DNA of 64,000 nucleotides from Nectonema munidae. Taxonomy: Eukaryota > Nematomorpha > Nectonematoida > Nectonematidae. Numbering within the stretch: position 1 is the stretch's first letter; each line of letters opens with the position of its first letter. Location of the stretch: contig JAUIRK010000105.1 in the NCBI GenBank assembly GCA_030549495.1, forward strand, positions 594,833 through 658,832, given 5' to 3'. Both the position numbers and the translations under genes were made by a program. This document shows positions 22,323 through 33,471 of the stretch, one piece after another. The notes below the pieces were generated by a model. That model was not told the DNA's origin and did not search any database. It worked only from the letters and a program-made list of their open reading frames with translations.

Positions 22323-22954
22323 TTAGCTGTATTCATGTATTTGAAATAGGTATTCTTGCAAAATAAAGCAGGCATTGAATGAGGCTTTGTGCCGATTTTC
22401 ATTGCCGGTCCCATGCCCGGATGATAGTGTTTCCAAGTACAGGTTCAACCACGTTGCACCAAGCACTGTACTTGCACAACCGGAGTCTACAATCATGCAC
22501 CCAAACATTTCTCACAATAAGGAGTCTTGAGCCTCATTGTCAGTGAAGAGAACTGCGCTGTGATCCGTATTTTTCCGACAGTCTTTGGCGAAGTGATATA
22601 TACTATTGCATTGCAGTTGTGGCACTTCGTGATTTTTCCAAATCGATCTCTCGGATTCGTGCGCTTGTAACTTTGAATTTTCCTTCCTCTGTTGTTCCCA
22701 CGTCCATAGAAAGCGCCATATTCCTTTTCACTTGTGTTTTCAAGACTTTCCATTTTTCGAGCGGGAAACGCATTTTCACTTTTAATGTGAATGATGCTGT
22801 CATTTTCAACCATTTTAGATTCTCCATGTGTAGGTGTTTGGAAGCTTTGTTGCATCTTCAATATTTGTTTTTTCATGTGAGCAAACGTATCACTTCTGCC
22901 AGTGTTCCCAAGACAATATCTCTTTTCTCTTGAACTTGTAAATAACTTGATCAA
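22323..22954 (-). mobile_element. LTR-retroelement fossil (gag tail and protease region)
   Basis: On the minus strand a basic segment with a zinc-knuckle-like KCHNCN is followed by an aspartic protease-like IVDSGCAST. This order is typical of the gag-protease junction of LTR retrotransposons. No LTRs, reverse transcriptase or integrase were recognised around it. It is a short broken fragment with at least a couple of breaks, of uncertain family and apparently old. Confidence 0.5.
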
Positions 22955-22987
22955 ATTTACAAAGATTCACATATAGCAAAACCTTTA

Positions 22988-23258
22988 ATAGATTGGAATC
23001 AACCTGCACAAAAATTCCTTCTTCTTGAGGATGAAAGTAATGGAAATGATGATGTTGATCATCTTGAAGATGATAATATAAAGTAGATCTGACAAATCAG
23101 AATCAAAAGTTTGTACGTTTTCTTTAGCTTTAGAATTTTTCGAACGATTAAAAAACTTTGGAACTTATCATGAGAATGCTTCTAATTTAGGTGAAGTTGT
23201 GGACTTAAAAAAGATCAAATCTGTGATGAATTTAAAAAATGAAGTGGTTATTTATTAA
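22988..23258 (+). pseudogene. possible pogo-type transposase C-terminal remnant
   Basis: Two plus-strand pieces, one with an acidic stretch (NGNDDVDHLEDDN) and one ending ALEFFERLKNFGTYHEN...IKSVMNLK, resemble the acidic linker and C-terminal helices of Tigger/pogo transposases. A stop separates them and no catalytic part was found. The assignment is tentative. Confidence 0.35.
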
Positions 23259-23260
23259 TT

Positions 23261-25558
23261 ATTTTATGAGTAAAAAAATATGCAAATTATTTGATACTTA
23301 TTTTCAGCAAAATATTTTAAAATATAAATATCAAAAAAAAATTTTTACATAAAAAGATCAAGAATTTTTTCGGCGTGTCTTTAAACTTAAACTAATTCTT
23401 CAGCCTGTCTCGCACAGGTTAGACCAGATCTTTTGCTCAGTATTGAATGTAACAATGTAGGAATCGCGTCTCCAGATGATTACTCAAGGGTAAAACTCTT
23501 TCAATTCTTCACACGAAGAAAACCAGGATAAAAAACCAGCTCTTAAAATGATATTCAGGAAAATGTAAACACTAGCTTAAATAAAAATATCAATTAAAAA
23601 TATCGCTGATATAAAAATCAAATCAAAAATTCATTTAAAAATTTATAGGCGTTATTAAAACAATAAAGTTAGCATTACTAAATTGTGTATAGTAAAAATA
23701 AAAATTTGGTTAATATAAATGCATATGTTCTAACTAAATTGGATAGAAAATTTGCCAAAAAAATATTCAAATAAATATCAGGGGCTTATTCAGGCGCGCT
23801 TTTAGGAGCAAACAAAACTTTATTTTTTATTTTGATGGACTGATTTAACTCAATACTTTAGCTTCCATTTATCATATGAGCATAATAATTTATAGTTTAA
23901 AGTTTATTTAACACTTTGAAGAACAGTAAGACGAAAATCGTCCCCTCTAGATATATATTGAATTCTGCTCCTCAAAGCACAAAATGAACAGGAAATCTAA
24001 CTCATGGAAAAGACAAATCATTCAAAAAAATATACTGATATAATCGTTTTGTTAAAAAAATAATTGATAAAATATTGGCTATCGGCCCTATTTTAATCTC
24101 TGGCATCAATTGCAGCAAATTATGTATACCTTTATTACGCAACCAAGTCAGCGGCAAATCTTGATTCACAAGAGAGACATTCTTTAGCTAGGAAAGAAAA
24201 ACGTGCTCTCCTCTATCCCTGAATTTCATCTTTATGATTTCTGATGCGAAGAAATAAAATTGGTGGCTAATTTCATCTTTATTAAACAAAAGTTCACGAA
24301 GTGCAATATAAAGCTCACGAAAGCAGCTTTTCTGTGCTTAAATGCATCTCATTCTTACCTGAGATGGCTACAAAGACGATTTTGTGATGGACATGGTAAA
24401 GAAAAAATAGTATTTCAATTCCTTCCTCATGCGCGTAAATTTTGCATCAGCACTTTCCCAACTCATTCATCCCAGCTCAAAGCTCTTTCCGGGCATGCAC
24501 CCAAGGCCAATATTAAGAATTTGCTTTACAGACTTGCTATTGCTAGTTCCCTTTACAAAGAGTGAATTTTGGGCATAACAAATTTATTTGATATTGAAAA
24601 TTATTTCTACTTTTTATCTACAAAGTTAGGAGATTATAGCAAGATAGACACTTGATTATTTTATTTACAGTTTGTTGGCGTTTAAAAAGATTTTCTACCA
24701 CAAATATTCATTCAATAGATTCAGAGAAATAAACTCCCTATTTGCTATAAATGGTGAAAGTATAAATTAACATAATCGCTGTAGTTGAGTAAGAAATTGA
24801 AATAACTAAACAGTTTTTGGAATCATCAATTTTTTTAAGTGACGGGTTTTGGATCCTAGGGAAAAACAAACTTCCATAACTGGAGAGATGGTAAGGATAA
24901 TAATGTTCGGGAATAGAACACAGGTCATCTAGATCGAGACACAAAAGCTCCTTTCAATAAGCTATCTGTGGACTATATAGACCTCAAAATTAAACATTGA
25001 GAAACACCTTTTATTATAAAGAACGAATATCAGGGCTTGAGTCTTTAAAATTTAGGAGCCAATTTCTATATTATTTTAAATAACTTAAAAAATATACAAT
25101 GCGTTTACTCGGAAAATTAAATGTGAAAAAAGTCGTATCCATTCAAAGTTATTTTTTATACAATGCATCTTTCAGTTAAAGTATGATTAAGTTGGACACG
25201 TGAGTATATGATTTAATATATATTATCATCACAGACAATTTGGTTTAATTATTTTATAGAATTGAAGTTTTTTTTTCTTAGCATATAATCCACGTTTTTT
25301 TTTAAATTTTTAGATAATGATGTCTAATAAATTATAAAGGAATCTCCAGAAAAAAAGTATAGATTCTAATTTGAATTTTTTTTATCAATAATATAGAATT
25401 TTTACATATAGACTTAAAACAAATTAATTAAACTTTAATATAGGCTCTTGGTCTTGATACAGGATCAATCAAAACTCAGATGTTGAAAATTGATTGGGTT
25501 TTAATAATATATGACATTGAGTACGTTATATAATGAATATACTTCCCAATTGGGATAT
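23261..25558. other. mostly non-coding interval
   Basis: No feature is firmly supported. A 101-residue plus-strand frame at 24260-24565 and the protein-like stretch before it (about 24100-24230) may be remains of an old element; they match nothing I recognise. The rest is AT-rich. Confidence 0.4.
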
Positions 25559-25695
25559 TTAACCCATTAAGTCGCAATGCTCCCATTTGGGAACATAAGT
25601 AATTTCATCTTCGTCTGCTTTTTTAAATGAGTTTGAATATAAATCGTCTGCGTTTTTTAGATATCGTCTGATTTCTATGGTACTTAATGGGTTAA
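25559..25695. mobile_element. TTAA-flanked MITE (piggyBac-like), 129 bp
   Basis: CCCATTAAG starts right after TTAA (25559-25562), and CTTAATGGG ends right before TTAA (25692-25695). These 9-bp inverted ends with a TTAA duplication are the signature of piggyBac-type MITEs. Internal marker motifs are TTCGTCTGC and ATCGTCTG. Related copies lie at 41812-42048 and, in degenerate form, at 26345-26430. Confidence 0.75.
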
Positions 25696-26339
25696 AGTGA
25701 CAAAATGTGTGCTAGTATGCTTTTAATCTTAAAAAAGCAAATGTGACATTTTGCATGAAGCTTTAGTTTCTGTTAATGTGATTAATGCTTTTTAGAAGAA
25801 GGAGAAGATTTATTGGGAAGATACAGAGTTTAACAAAAGCATACAATAAAATAAATTTTGAGAATGGTATCCACAATTGTAGGTAAAAGATAGAATGACT
25901 GTGAAATTTCAAAAGGCTATAGAATACAACATGATAGATAATATATAGGTAACCGTGGTGCGGCAAACTTTCTTATACGATTAAAAATGTAAGTTCGATT
26001 GATATGGAAACAAAATGAAGTTAAATAGAATTTATTATGAAGCAAGGCCTAGAAAAATAACACGAATAAAGATTACAAGTTTCACATATAGAGGAATATT
26101 TTTAACATATTCTTTTTTAATTAATTTTTAAATAATCCGATATTCAAATGTAAGTATTCCAATAAATGTGTATATAGTGTCCAATAAATTATTCCAGAAG
26201 TCAGCGATAATTTGAACTTAAGTGTCTCGTAAAATCTCACTCTGTTGTAGTAGGGTAAACACGTTAGATATTTATAGTGAATTGCATAATTACAATCAGC
26301 TAAAGTAAAATCCAAAAATGTTTCAAAGACATTAGGCAA

Positions 26340-26430
26340 ACCTTCTAACCCTTTCGTGACCAGAAAAATCAGACGATATTTATTAAAAAGCAGAAGATTC
26401 CTATACAAAACTATTTGAAAAAGCAGACGA
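26340..26430. repeat. degenerate relative of the TTAA-flanked MITE
   Basis: AACCCTTTCGTGACC, then ATCAGACGATATTTA and AGCAGACGAAGGTAAAATT, resemble the 25.6-kb and 41.9-kb MITEs. TTAA ends are not preserved. Confidence 0.4.
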
Positions 26431-26559
26431 AGGTAAAATTCTAACAGATTTCAAAATTTCAATCACTCTAGAAAGCTTACTATTACAAATGAAATATGCT
26501 TTTTCCAACTCAATTTATCATCTATTATTTTGTCTAACAAATCAAAATTGTCTACAACT

Positions 26560-26985
26560 TCAAAGAGCAAATTCCTAGAAAAAAGAATTTACTTTGATTT
26601 ATTTTTATTAATTATTCAATCCATTTTTGAAAGCCCAATCAAACAAACTTTGAAGTTCATTTTGTGTATATTTTTCAAAATTTGATACTTCAGAGGGAAA
26701 ACGGCATATTTACAGTGAGATCATCGGCAAAACAAAAATAGCTTAGCTTAAGGTTAGTATAAAACAAATCATTCGTGAATATCAAAAAAAGAAGTGGACC
26801 TAAAATGGATCCTTTGGAAACACTTGTATATGCACACTTTTCATCAGATAAAACTCCTTTAATTGACACCTGTGGTTGATGAAGCATAATCCTTTCACCA
26901 TATTGAGCTTATTATTTGGGATGTTAATTTCCAATCTTTTGAATGAAAGTGGTTAGATAATCGACTTTTTAACTTAGCAGGTGCG
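26560..26985 (-). pseudogene. LINE reverse transcriptase fragment
   Basis: The minus strand encodes VSKGSILGPLLFLIF and FCFADDLTVN, the RT domain 4-5 block with FADD in place of YADD. In another frame follows NELQSLFDWAFKNGLNN, the helix after the palm. It is frame-broken. A nearby minus-strand frame at 26121-26408 may be a further decayed part. Confidence 0.75.
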
Positions 26986-26989
26986 CAAC

Positions 26990-28269
26990 TGTCAAAACAT
27001 ATCCTCAAGTTTTATTTTATACAAATAAATAATTTTTCCTCAAATTTTGCCAAGGTACCATTTCTATTTTATTTTGAAACTAGATATGGCTCAGACATGT
27101 AGAACTTTTTCAACATCGCTAAATAAGGATCACATTTAATAATTGGAAGTACTATTTTCCGCCCCATTGTTTTTCAAAGTAAGTTTTACGCTTTTTGCAC
27201 ATCTGTTAAATAGTCGGAAGAACATAGTACTATAAAGCAATTCCACCGCGAAACAATCAGCCTTAGTTCTCCTATATGATACTAAAATAAGTTAGTTCTC
27301 AATCCTCACAAATCGATCAACTTCAATTGGAACTGATATAATCACCTGTTTTTGCAGTTACCTAGGTTCAAATTATTAATAAATGGAATGGAGATTAAAT
27401 ATCCAGTTTACCTTACAAAATATCTAGAGAGATTTACCTAATATTTAGGGAACACATTTTAATCCGTAAGCCTCTAAATTTCTACATTTCGCATATCTTA
27501 TCAAATTTATTAAAAATGATACAGAAAAATAGGAACTAGTCAAGACAATCCCTCTTATTTGATTTATTCATTGAGGTATCCTGTTTACTCGGTTTTTAGC
27601 ATTATTCTTTACTAAATAAATTAAAAATATATCAAAATAAATCGATTTTAATGCAAATGTATGCTTTTTAAATATTCCCATTATTTAATGCATTACAGAG
27701 GATATTATCTTTGCTTGATTGATTTTCAGAGGAATTCTCTTCACTAGGGTAAACCCTAAGGGATTGTCTTTACTTGATCCCAAAATATTAGGCTTAAATA
27801 AATATGTAATTAATTTAAACTAAATAGCTAATCTAGTAAAATATAATTAAATAACTAACAGAAACAAATATCAACACATTTTCGAAATGTTCAACGAGTT
27901 GGTACAGTTGTCACGACTACTGGGTGGATATTGCAATTTGCAAGGCTAAGTCATGCACAGGTCAAACGCGTATGAACACTGTCTGTCTGCCTGCCTATAT
28001 ATGAAGACGAGATGACATTCACTTGTAATCTCATTCAAAAGAACTATGCAAATGACTCGCTGATTTAAATATGCCAAATTTAAGGTGGCAACTTTAAACA
28101 TCTTTTTTATAATTTAAAAGTTTTCCAAATTTTATAAAAAGTGTAGGTTTTATTTCTTTTAAAGTGAAACAAAGTTTCAATTTCTTCGCGTAAAAAATAA
28201 ATTCTATTTCCTCTACCTAAAAGTGAAAATAAACATTTGCCATATCCTTCATTCAAATTAGTAACTGGG
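26990..28269. other. intergenic region upstream of the chitin-binding gene
   Basis: AT-rich with no open frame or transposon ends. It should contain the distal regulatory DNA of the gene at 28.3 kb, but no specific site could be assigned. Confidence 0.4.
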
Positions 28270-28305
28270 TATAAAAAGCACACAAAAAGCAGTATTGGTT
28301 CAGTG
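28270..28305 (+). promoter_or_regulatory. core promoter: TATA box and TCAGT initiator
   Basis: TATAAAAAG starts at 28270. An arthropod-type initiator TCAGTG lies at 28300-28305, with its A at 28302, 32 bp from the first T of the TATA box. This is close to the usual TATA to start-site spacing. If used, the leader before the ATG at 28308 would be only 6 nt. Confidence 0.6.
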
Positions 28306-28307
28306 CG

Positions 28308-28907
28308 ATGCTCAACTTCCTATCACTTCTTGTTTCCTTGATTGTAGTGCTCGGGCTAGAGGCTGATGAAAAGTTACGCTCATCATATGGTTCGTCGGAG
28401 GCGATTGACATGCCTATTCGCGCCCATACCACATCTCATCACGTGATTTCAGAGTGGCCCAAAATCGAAGAGACCGTTTCTCCCAAATGGGAAAGGTTGG
28501 CTTCTGAAAAGCCTGAACATCATGAAGTAACAGCGTATACAAGTGGATCAGATCCAAATGACGCCAAATGGACTGAGGACTGGGACAGAATGGAATCTTT
28601 GGGAAGAACGCTACACCATGGCCTCCACGAACTGAACGTAGAGCCAGATGTTGCTTGGCAACCCTTCTCAAGTTTAGGTGAAAGTTTTGAAGCTTTGGAC
28701 AAGATTAAGAGAGACATTGTGAAATTTATGGACATGAACAAAGTGGCGATCAGGAAGTGTGCGGGAAAGAGACACGGCTACGTCCCATTTCCGGAGATTA
28801 AGAAGTTGTATGTGCGGTGTTCATCTGGAAAGGCTTTTATAAAGAAGTGTGCACATGGTACGATTTGGTCCAACATCGAGGGTGTGTGTGTTCATGAGCA
28901 TGTTTGA
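28308..28907 (+). CDS. secreted peritrophin-like protein with reduced CBM14 domain
   Basis: The 199-residue protein starts with a hydrophobic signal peptide (about 1-19, ending LEA). Residues 20-145 are polar and low in recognisable features. Residues 151-194 resemble a type-2 chitin-binding (CBM14, peritrophin-A) domain: C151, then YVRC171-SSGKAFIKK-C181-AHGTIW ... C194. The family normally has six cysteines paired I-III, II-VI and IV-V. Here II and VI are both absent, as expected if one whole disulphide was lost. It probably binds chitin in cuticle or gut lining; binding has not been shown. The gene is one exon. An AATAAA overlaps the stop codon, and a TATA/initiator pair lies just upstream. 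No start other than 28308 is needed. Confidence 0.75.
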   Translation: MLNFLSLLVSLIVVLGLEADEKLRSSYGSSEAIDMPIRAHTTSHHVISEWPKIEETVSPKWERLASEKPEHHEVTAYTSGSDPNDAKWTEDWDRMESLGRTLHHGLHELNVEPDVAWQPFSSLGESFEALDKIKRDIVKFMDMNKVAIRKCAGKRHGYVPFPEIKKLYVRCSSGKAFIKKCAHGTIWSNIEGVCVHEHV

Positions 28908-28912
28908 ATAAA
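28907..28912 (+). promoter_or_regulatory. poly(A) signal AATAAA overlapping the stop codon
   Basis: The last base of the TGA stop (28905-28907) is the first base of AATAAA. Cleavage usually follows 10-30 bases later, so the 3' UTR would be very short. Confidence 0.55.
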
Positions 28913-29340
28913 TTTTTTCGTCCCTATTTTTAATTCACCAAAATGTATATGATAGCATCAAAAGAATATTCTCAGGCTCGGTCACTTTTAATTGTTACAC
29001 ATTTAATTTTTTTTCAATAGCTATTTGGGAATGAATATTTTGACTAACTAAAACTGCCGTTTTTTGTATACTATGATTTCTTACAAATTTAAAAAAAAAA
29101 TAACAAAACAATTGGGGGAAAGGGGGGTTTTTTTTTTATTAAAAAATAAAGAAAAAAAAAAATTTTTTTTTGGGAAATGTATTTTTTTTATTGTAAAAGG
29201 GTTTTTTTAAAAAAAGAAGAAAATATTTTTTTTTTTTTTTTATAAAAAAAAATAAAAAAATATTTTTTTATATAAAAAAAGGAGAAAAAAATATAATATA
29301 AAATAAAAAAAAAAAAGGAAGTTTTTTGACTAAGGGGGTT
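28913..29340. repeat. low-complexity A/T homopolymer tract
   Basis: From about 29080 to 29325 the sequence is almost only runs of A and T with a few G runs. No gene is present. Such tracts are often poorly assembled. Confidence 0.7.
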
Positions 29341-29403
29341 AAAAATGTATGGGGCAACGGCCTTAAAGTGAAGAACTTCAAACTTTTATGGTGCTCTTTG
29401 TAC

Positions 29404-29701
29404 AGTCAAGCCAAAAAGTGTGGAAAGTGAGAGATCATTTTCAGTTGCTGCATTTTTCCTTTCGAAAATTCGTACAAGCCTATCTGAAAAAACTTTAAAA
29501 AAACTTATTGAAAGTTATACTTGTGTATTAAAAATTCATATATTAATATTTGTTTACTCCATGTATACGGATTTATTCATATATTTTGGGTTCATTAAAA
29601 CCGGTTTAAAACCGATTTAAAAACTTTTTCCTGAAAAAACGGTTTTGAAAAATTTGGTTTTATTTTGGGCACTTTAAGAAATTAAGATTGGCTTGCCCCT
29701 G
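29404..29701 (+). mobile_element. 3' end of a hAT element
   Basis: SVESERSFSVAAFFLSKIRTS is the hAT C-terminal dimerisation motif. About 160 bp downstream the sequence AAGATTGGCTTGCCCCTG ends at 29701, typical of a hAT right terminus (CAGGGGCAAGCC read inward). The left part is missing, apparently replaced by the homopolymer tract, so this is a truncated remnant. Confidence 0.65.
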
Positions 29702-29928
29702 TTTGATAACCAATAATCAAATTTGCCAACTACACACATTTCATCGAATAGCCCCTTTTTTGATAGTTTTTTGATAACCATATTTTTTTGATATGATTTG
29801 TAAATTAACTAAAAATAGTTATTTGGTTGGTGTTCTTTAGTTTACTTCTTAGTTAACTGAAAAACGGACTGAGAGCAAATTCACTAGGAGTTGAAATTAA
29901 CGACAGTCAAAACGTCACCTGGAAGCTT

Positions 29929-29934
29929 TTTATT
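29929..29934 (-). promoter_or_regulatory. poly(A) signal of Timeless
   Basis: On the minus strand AATAAA lies 13-18 bases after the Timeless stop codon. This indicates a short 3' UTR. Confidence 0.55.
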
Positions 29935-29946
29935 TCTTAAAATTTA

Positions 29947-32900
29947 TTAATCAGTATCAGAATCACTGAACAAATGACCGAGTTTGCTCTTCTGCAGTTC
30001 CTCTTCAAGCAGAATGGGCGGCTTGCGAATCCCTTTCCGAAGCTTAAGTACATTTTTAACGTGATCCATAAACTCGAGTGACCAAGAAGAGAAGCGAGCT
30101 TCAAGAACCTGCTTTATTGTGCTCAAGGTTTGCAAAGAAACTTTTTCGCTGATGCTCCAACGGGATGTGTATATGGGTTGGGAGAAGGGGGGAGTAAAGT
30201 GAAAGATTGTCAAAACTTTTCGGAAAGTCTCGTCTTTTAACGCAGAATCTTCAGCATGCGTTAAAGGCACTAATTGATAACTTTCACCTGCTAGCTCTGG
30301 TGATAGGCTACGACGCTCTTGGTAGGCACAATCAATTTGTTCAATCAACCACTCTACAGATGAGGCATCGAGTGAAGTTGTGAGTTTTTGCAAATCGAGG
30401 GCATTAACTGACACTTTACGCTTCTTTTCAACGGGCAAAATAACATTCATTTCATTAAGTTTGTTCTTTATTTGTTGTTTGCTAACCTTTTTATCCATGA
30501 AAACAAAGATGTCCTCTATTTTGTTGTTACTCGTTTCAAAGAGGGAAATCGCGCTTACCAATTCCCTCTCTTTTCTTTTCGTTTCCAATTTTTTGTTCAA
30601 ATTCTTCAAATCTTTGCTTCCCTGAATCAATCCAAGTCTTTGAAGTTCAAATAAAACAAGATGTCGCGTTTTTCTGCTTTTTGAAAACAAGCCCAAATCC
30701 GTCATCACTGCGCTAAGCACATCTTTATCACCTTCTACCAAGAATTCTGCTTCATCGCAAGAATATCTCTCAAAAACTGCACTCAACTTCTTACACCACT
30801 CGTCACTACCAATATCTTTATCGTCATCAATGTCATCTTGATCATGATTATAAATTTCATAGCAATTTTGACTTTCCCTCAGATTTTTCCAATACAGTAA
30901 AGTAATCAATATTTTCCATTTTTCACGATTGCCCTTATCATCTCCATCCTCTTCATCATTTGACGCTTCAATTTCGCAGATTTTGTGGAAAAAAGAACGT
31001 AAAATAAATGTTGCCAACGTTTTTATTTGAAAGACACAGGATTTGTCTCTACCATCACCACTTGTTGATGACTTGTACTTGAATACGCTTTGAAAAAGTT
31101 TAAAAAAGTGTAAATTATAAAACATGTGGAAGAGTTTAACATCATGTGCAATTCGATGAAGCATTTTAACAAGGCAGTAGTTATGGCGTTCGCCATTTTC
31201 CGAAAATGTCACTAAACAAGCATAGTAGACTTTGAGGATTTCGGGCTTAGCGAACCCTTTTATTATATAGTTTGCAAAATCTAGTTCTTTTTCAGCCTTA
31301 TCTTGCTCATCACGATAACCTTCGATATCTACTTCATCTTCTTCTGAACCGTCATCGCTTATTAATTCTCCTTCATTGTCAAAGTCAAGTGATGCGTGAG
31401 GCTTGGGTGAAGTGATCGAAATTTTGGTGGTGCAAACACTTTTTAAAATTTCACATTTTTGCAGCAGAGAAAGTTGATTAAAGGGAATAGAAGACGATTC
31501 TGGCCAAATTTTATAAACTTCTTTAAAGAGAAAGATCGCGTGCTTTAAAGGTTTTTGTCTTTCTTGAATTTCTTTCTGAATCTTTTTATAAGCTAGGGCT
31601 TTTTGTTCGTCATCGCTCATTTCGGATAATGGATCAAAGAGTATAGATTCTTCCTGATCCAAAATCAAATCAGAGCTTTCTTTTACATCACTTTCTTCAT
31701 CTTCTTTCAAAGCAACCTCAATCTCACTTTGTAAATCCTGATTCCAGATCAAATTCTCATTCCCGTGGGACTCATCGGCAAAATCCTTAAGTAGATCATA
31801 GGTATCTTTTTTTTTCTTTTTTCCTTTTTTTCTGAGATGAGAAGTCTTTTTCTTCTTTTTCTCAATGACAATAAACTTCCTATTTTTGCACTCTCCTTCC
31901 ACAAGCTTAACAAAAATATGCGTTGATTCGATAACATTCGCTAAAAAATTTGGGTCAAAGCTGCCACGTTTACAGCAAGCACTTAGCGTGTATGAAGAGC
32001 AAAACTTCAGAAGTGAAGGAAACAATTCTCGATACTCAGTCACATAAATCACATTGGACAAAATGACTTGCTTAGCATTATTCCTAAAGTCTTCATCGTC
32101 ACGCTTACCACCACTCGTTATTTTCGTGTCCATTTCTGAGATTACTAACAAAATTTCTTTTAAAGCGCCAAGAGCCATACTGAGGAGAAAGCAACTTTTC
32201 TGATTTTTGTCACTCCTCTTGTCCATCGCAATCATTTCTATCTGAGCGGTTATTTGGGTTTGCAGAATATGCAGCATTTCCAAGTTTATTGTAGAAGAGT
32301 AGTACTTGGCTTTAACATTGGCACACCTGGCAAAGCAGGTGAAAAAGGAGACCATCCACAGAAAGACGGCTTGATCTTGGATATCCGTTAGTTTTTGTGC
32401 CATTTTGTGAACTAGGGCATTATATGCTAGAGTTATGAAGCTTAGGCAAAAGCTACGAACTTCAACCGTAACAAATTCGTCTTCCTTTTCATAATCTGCT
32501 CTTTTGTTACACTTTACGCGTTTATTCCTCGACTTTAAACATTTTTTATCTTTGTCAAAGGAAATTTCATTTATATCCTGAACAAAGTCATGCAAAACAT
32601 ACTCACACTTCTCAGAAGTCTCAAGATCTTTAACACTGAAAGATCCTTTCAAAAATCTGCGCCTACATCTTTCCATATTTGGGGAAACGTTTGATGGAGG
32701 CAAAGAAAGACTCTTATTCGCTGAGAAGCTGCCAGACATAGCTATGCTCTCTGGCTTTTGACCAATGAAAGCATGATATAACACATCAATCACGTATATT
32801 GCAAATCGTGAATACGAATCACTACTTACCAGTAGAAGTAAAATAGCCGGTAAAGAAGATGCATCAGAGCACATTATGCGTAAAAGACCTTGATTACCTT

Positions 32901-33471
32901 TACCGCCACCAAAGAAAATATTGCGAAGTAAAATTAGAACCAGTTCTATCAATGACATTGCGTTTTCTTCTTCTTCTTCTTCCTCAATGTCATGGCGTTT
33001 AGATCGTTTGTTGCGAACTTGAATTAAGGAATTTAAAAGTTGGTTAATTTTTTTGAAAAAAGTCTTTTCTGCAAAACATTTTTTATAGCTTTGGTGAATT
33101 TGTTGCAATTTTAGCTTTAAGCCTTCCAACTCAAATTTAGTGAATTCTTTTCCTTGCGTCAATAAGGTATGCGGCTGAGTGAGATAAACGAGTAACTTAA
33201 AGAGTACAAGGAGAAACGTATTGTCATTGTAGTGATTTTTCTTTGGAACAGCCAGGTTAGTATCACAAGAGAGGAGAAGAGGTATTAAATCGTCTTTTAC
33301 GATCGTCGTGTTTCCGAGAACGAAACGAACGCTGAAACGACTGTCATCATTTTTAAGAAAGCGAATCAGGTCTTTGAGGGACTCGATGCAGTCTGCTTCC
33401 TTCTTGTATACACCATCATCCAAGTAGCCAATGGCATTGCACGCAGCAATCACTTCATTTTCAATCTCCAT
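29947..33471 (-). CDS. timeless: Timeless (Timeout/TIM-2 type), replication fork protection protein
   Basis: The protein has 1174 residues, close to human TIMELESS (about 1200). Its N-terminus (ACNAIGYLDDGVYKKEADC, then ESLKDLIRFLKNDD) aligns clearly with the start of human TIMELESS, followed by LVYLTQP and LLRNIFF of the Timeless domain (about residues 8-270). Charged linkers follow: an acidic run near 162-170, a lysine-rich run near 535-557 (possible nuclear localisation signal) and acidic patches in the middle. The C-terminal third (WLIEQIDCAYQERR and beyond) corresponds to the Timeless C-terminal region. The family works with Tipin at replication forks in checkpoint signalling and cohesion; this is the ancestral replication type, not the insect circadian Timeless. 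There is no intron. The start at 33471 is the first Met and matches the family N-terminus. Confidence 0.93.
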   Translation of the reverse strand: MEIENEVIAACNAIGYLDDGVYKKEADCIESLKDLIRFLKNDDSRFSVRFVLGNTTIVKDDLIPLLLSCDTNLAVPKKNHYNDNTFLLVLFKLLVYLTQPHTLLTQGKEFTKFELEGLKLKLQQIHQSYKKCFAEKTFFKKINQLLNSLIQVRNKRSKRHDIEEEEEEENAMSLIELVLILLRNIFFGGGKGNQGLLRIMCSDASSLPAILLLLVSSDSYSRFAIYVIDVLYHAFIGQKPESIAMSGSFSANKSLSLPPSNVSPNMERCRRRFLKGSFSVKDLETSEKCEYVLHDFVQDINEISFDKDKKCLKSRNKRVKCNKRADYEKEDEFVTVEVRSFCLSFITLAYNALVHKMAQKLTDIQDQAVFLWMVSFFTCFARCANVKAKYYSSTINLEMLHILQTQITAQIEMIAMDKRSDKNQKSCFLLSMALGALKEILLVISEMDTKITSGGKRDDEDFRNNAKQVILSNVIYVTEYRELFPSLLKFCSSYTLSACCKRGSFDPNFLANVIESTHIFVKLVEGECKNRKFIVIEKKKKKTSHLRKKGKKKKKDTYDLLKDFADESHGNENLIWNQDLQSEIEVALKEDEESDVKESSDLILDQEESILFDPLSEMSDDEQKALAYKKIQKEIQERQKPLKHAIFLFKEVYKIWPESSSIPFNQLSLLQKCEILKSVCTTKISITSPKPHASLDFDNEGELISDDGSEEDEVDIEGYRDEQDKAEKELDFANYIIKGFAKPEILKVYYACLVTFSENGERHNYCLVKMLHRIAHDVKLFHMFYNLHFFKLFQSVFKYKSSTSGDGRDKSCVFQIKTLATFILRSFFHKICEIEASNDEEDGDDKGNREKWKILITLLYWKNLRESQNCYEIYNHDQDDIDDDKDIGSDEWCKKLSAVFERYSCDEAEFLVEGDKDVLSAVMTDLGLFSKSRKTRHLVLFELQRLGLIQGSKDLKNLNKKLETKRKERELVSAISLFETSNNKIEDIFVFMDKKVSKQQIKNKLNEMNVILPVEKKRKVSVNALDLQKLTTSLDASSVEWLIEQIDCAYQERRSLSPELAGESYQLVPLTHAEDSALKDETFRKVLTIFHFTPPFSQPIYTSRWSISEKVSLQTLSTIKQVLEARFSSWSLEFMDHVKNVLKLRKGIRKPPILLEEELQKSKLGHLFSDSDTD

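Noticed and set aside
24260-24565. A 101-residue plus-strand open frame as a host gene
   Set aside because: It has no recognisable domain, promoter, poly(A) signal or splice context. It could be part of an old repeat.
28414-28741. Minus-strand frames opposite the chitin-binding gene
   Set aside because: They are shadows of the real coding strand and have no motifs of their own.
29080-29325. A/T homopolymer mosaic as a possible origin or matrix attachment region
   Set aside because: It looks like low-complexity or low-quality sequence; nothing specific supports a function.
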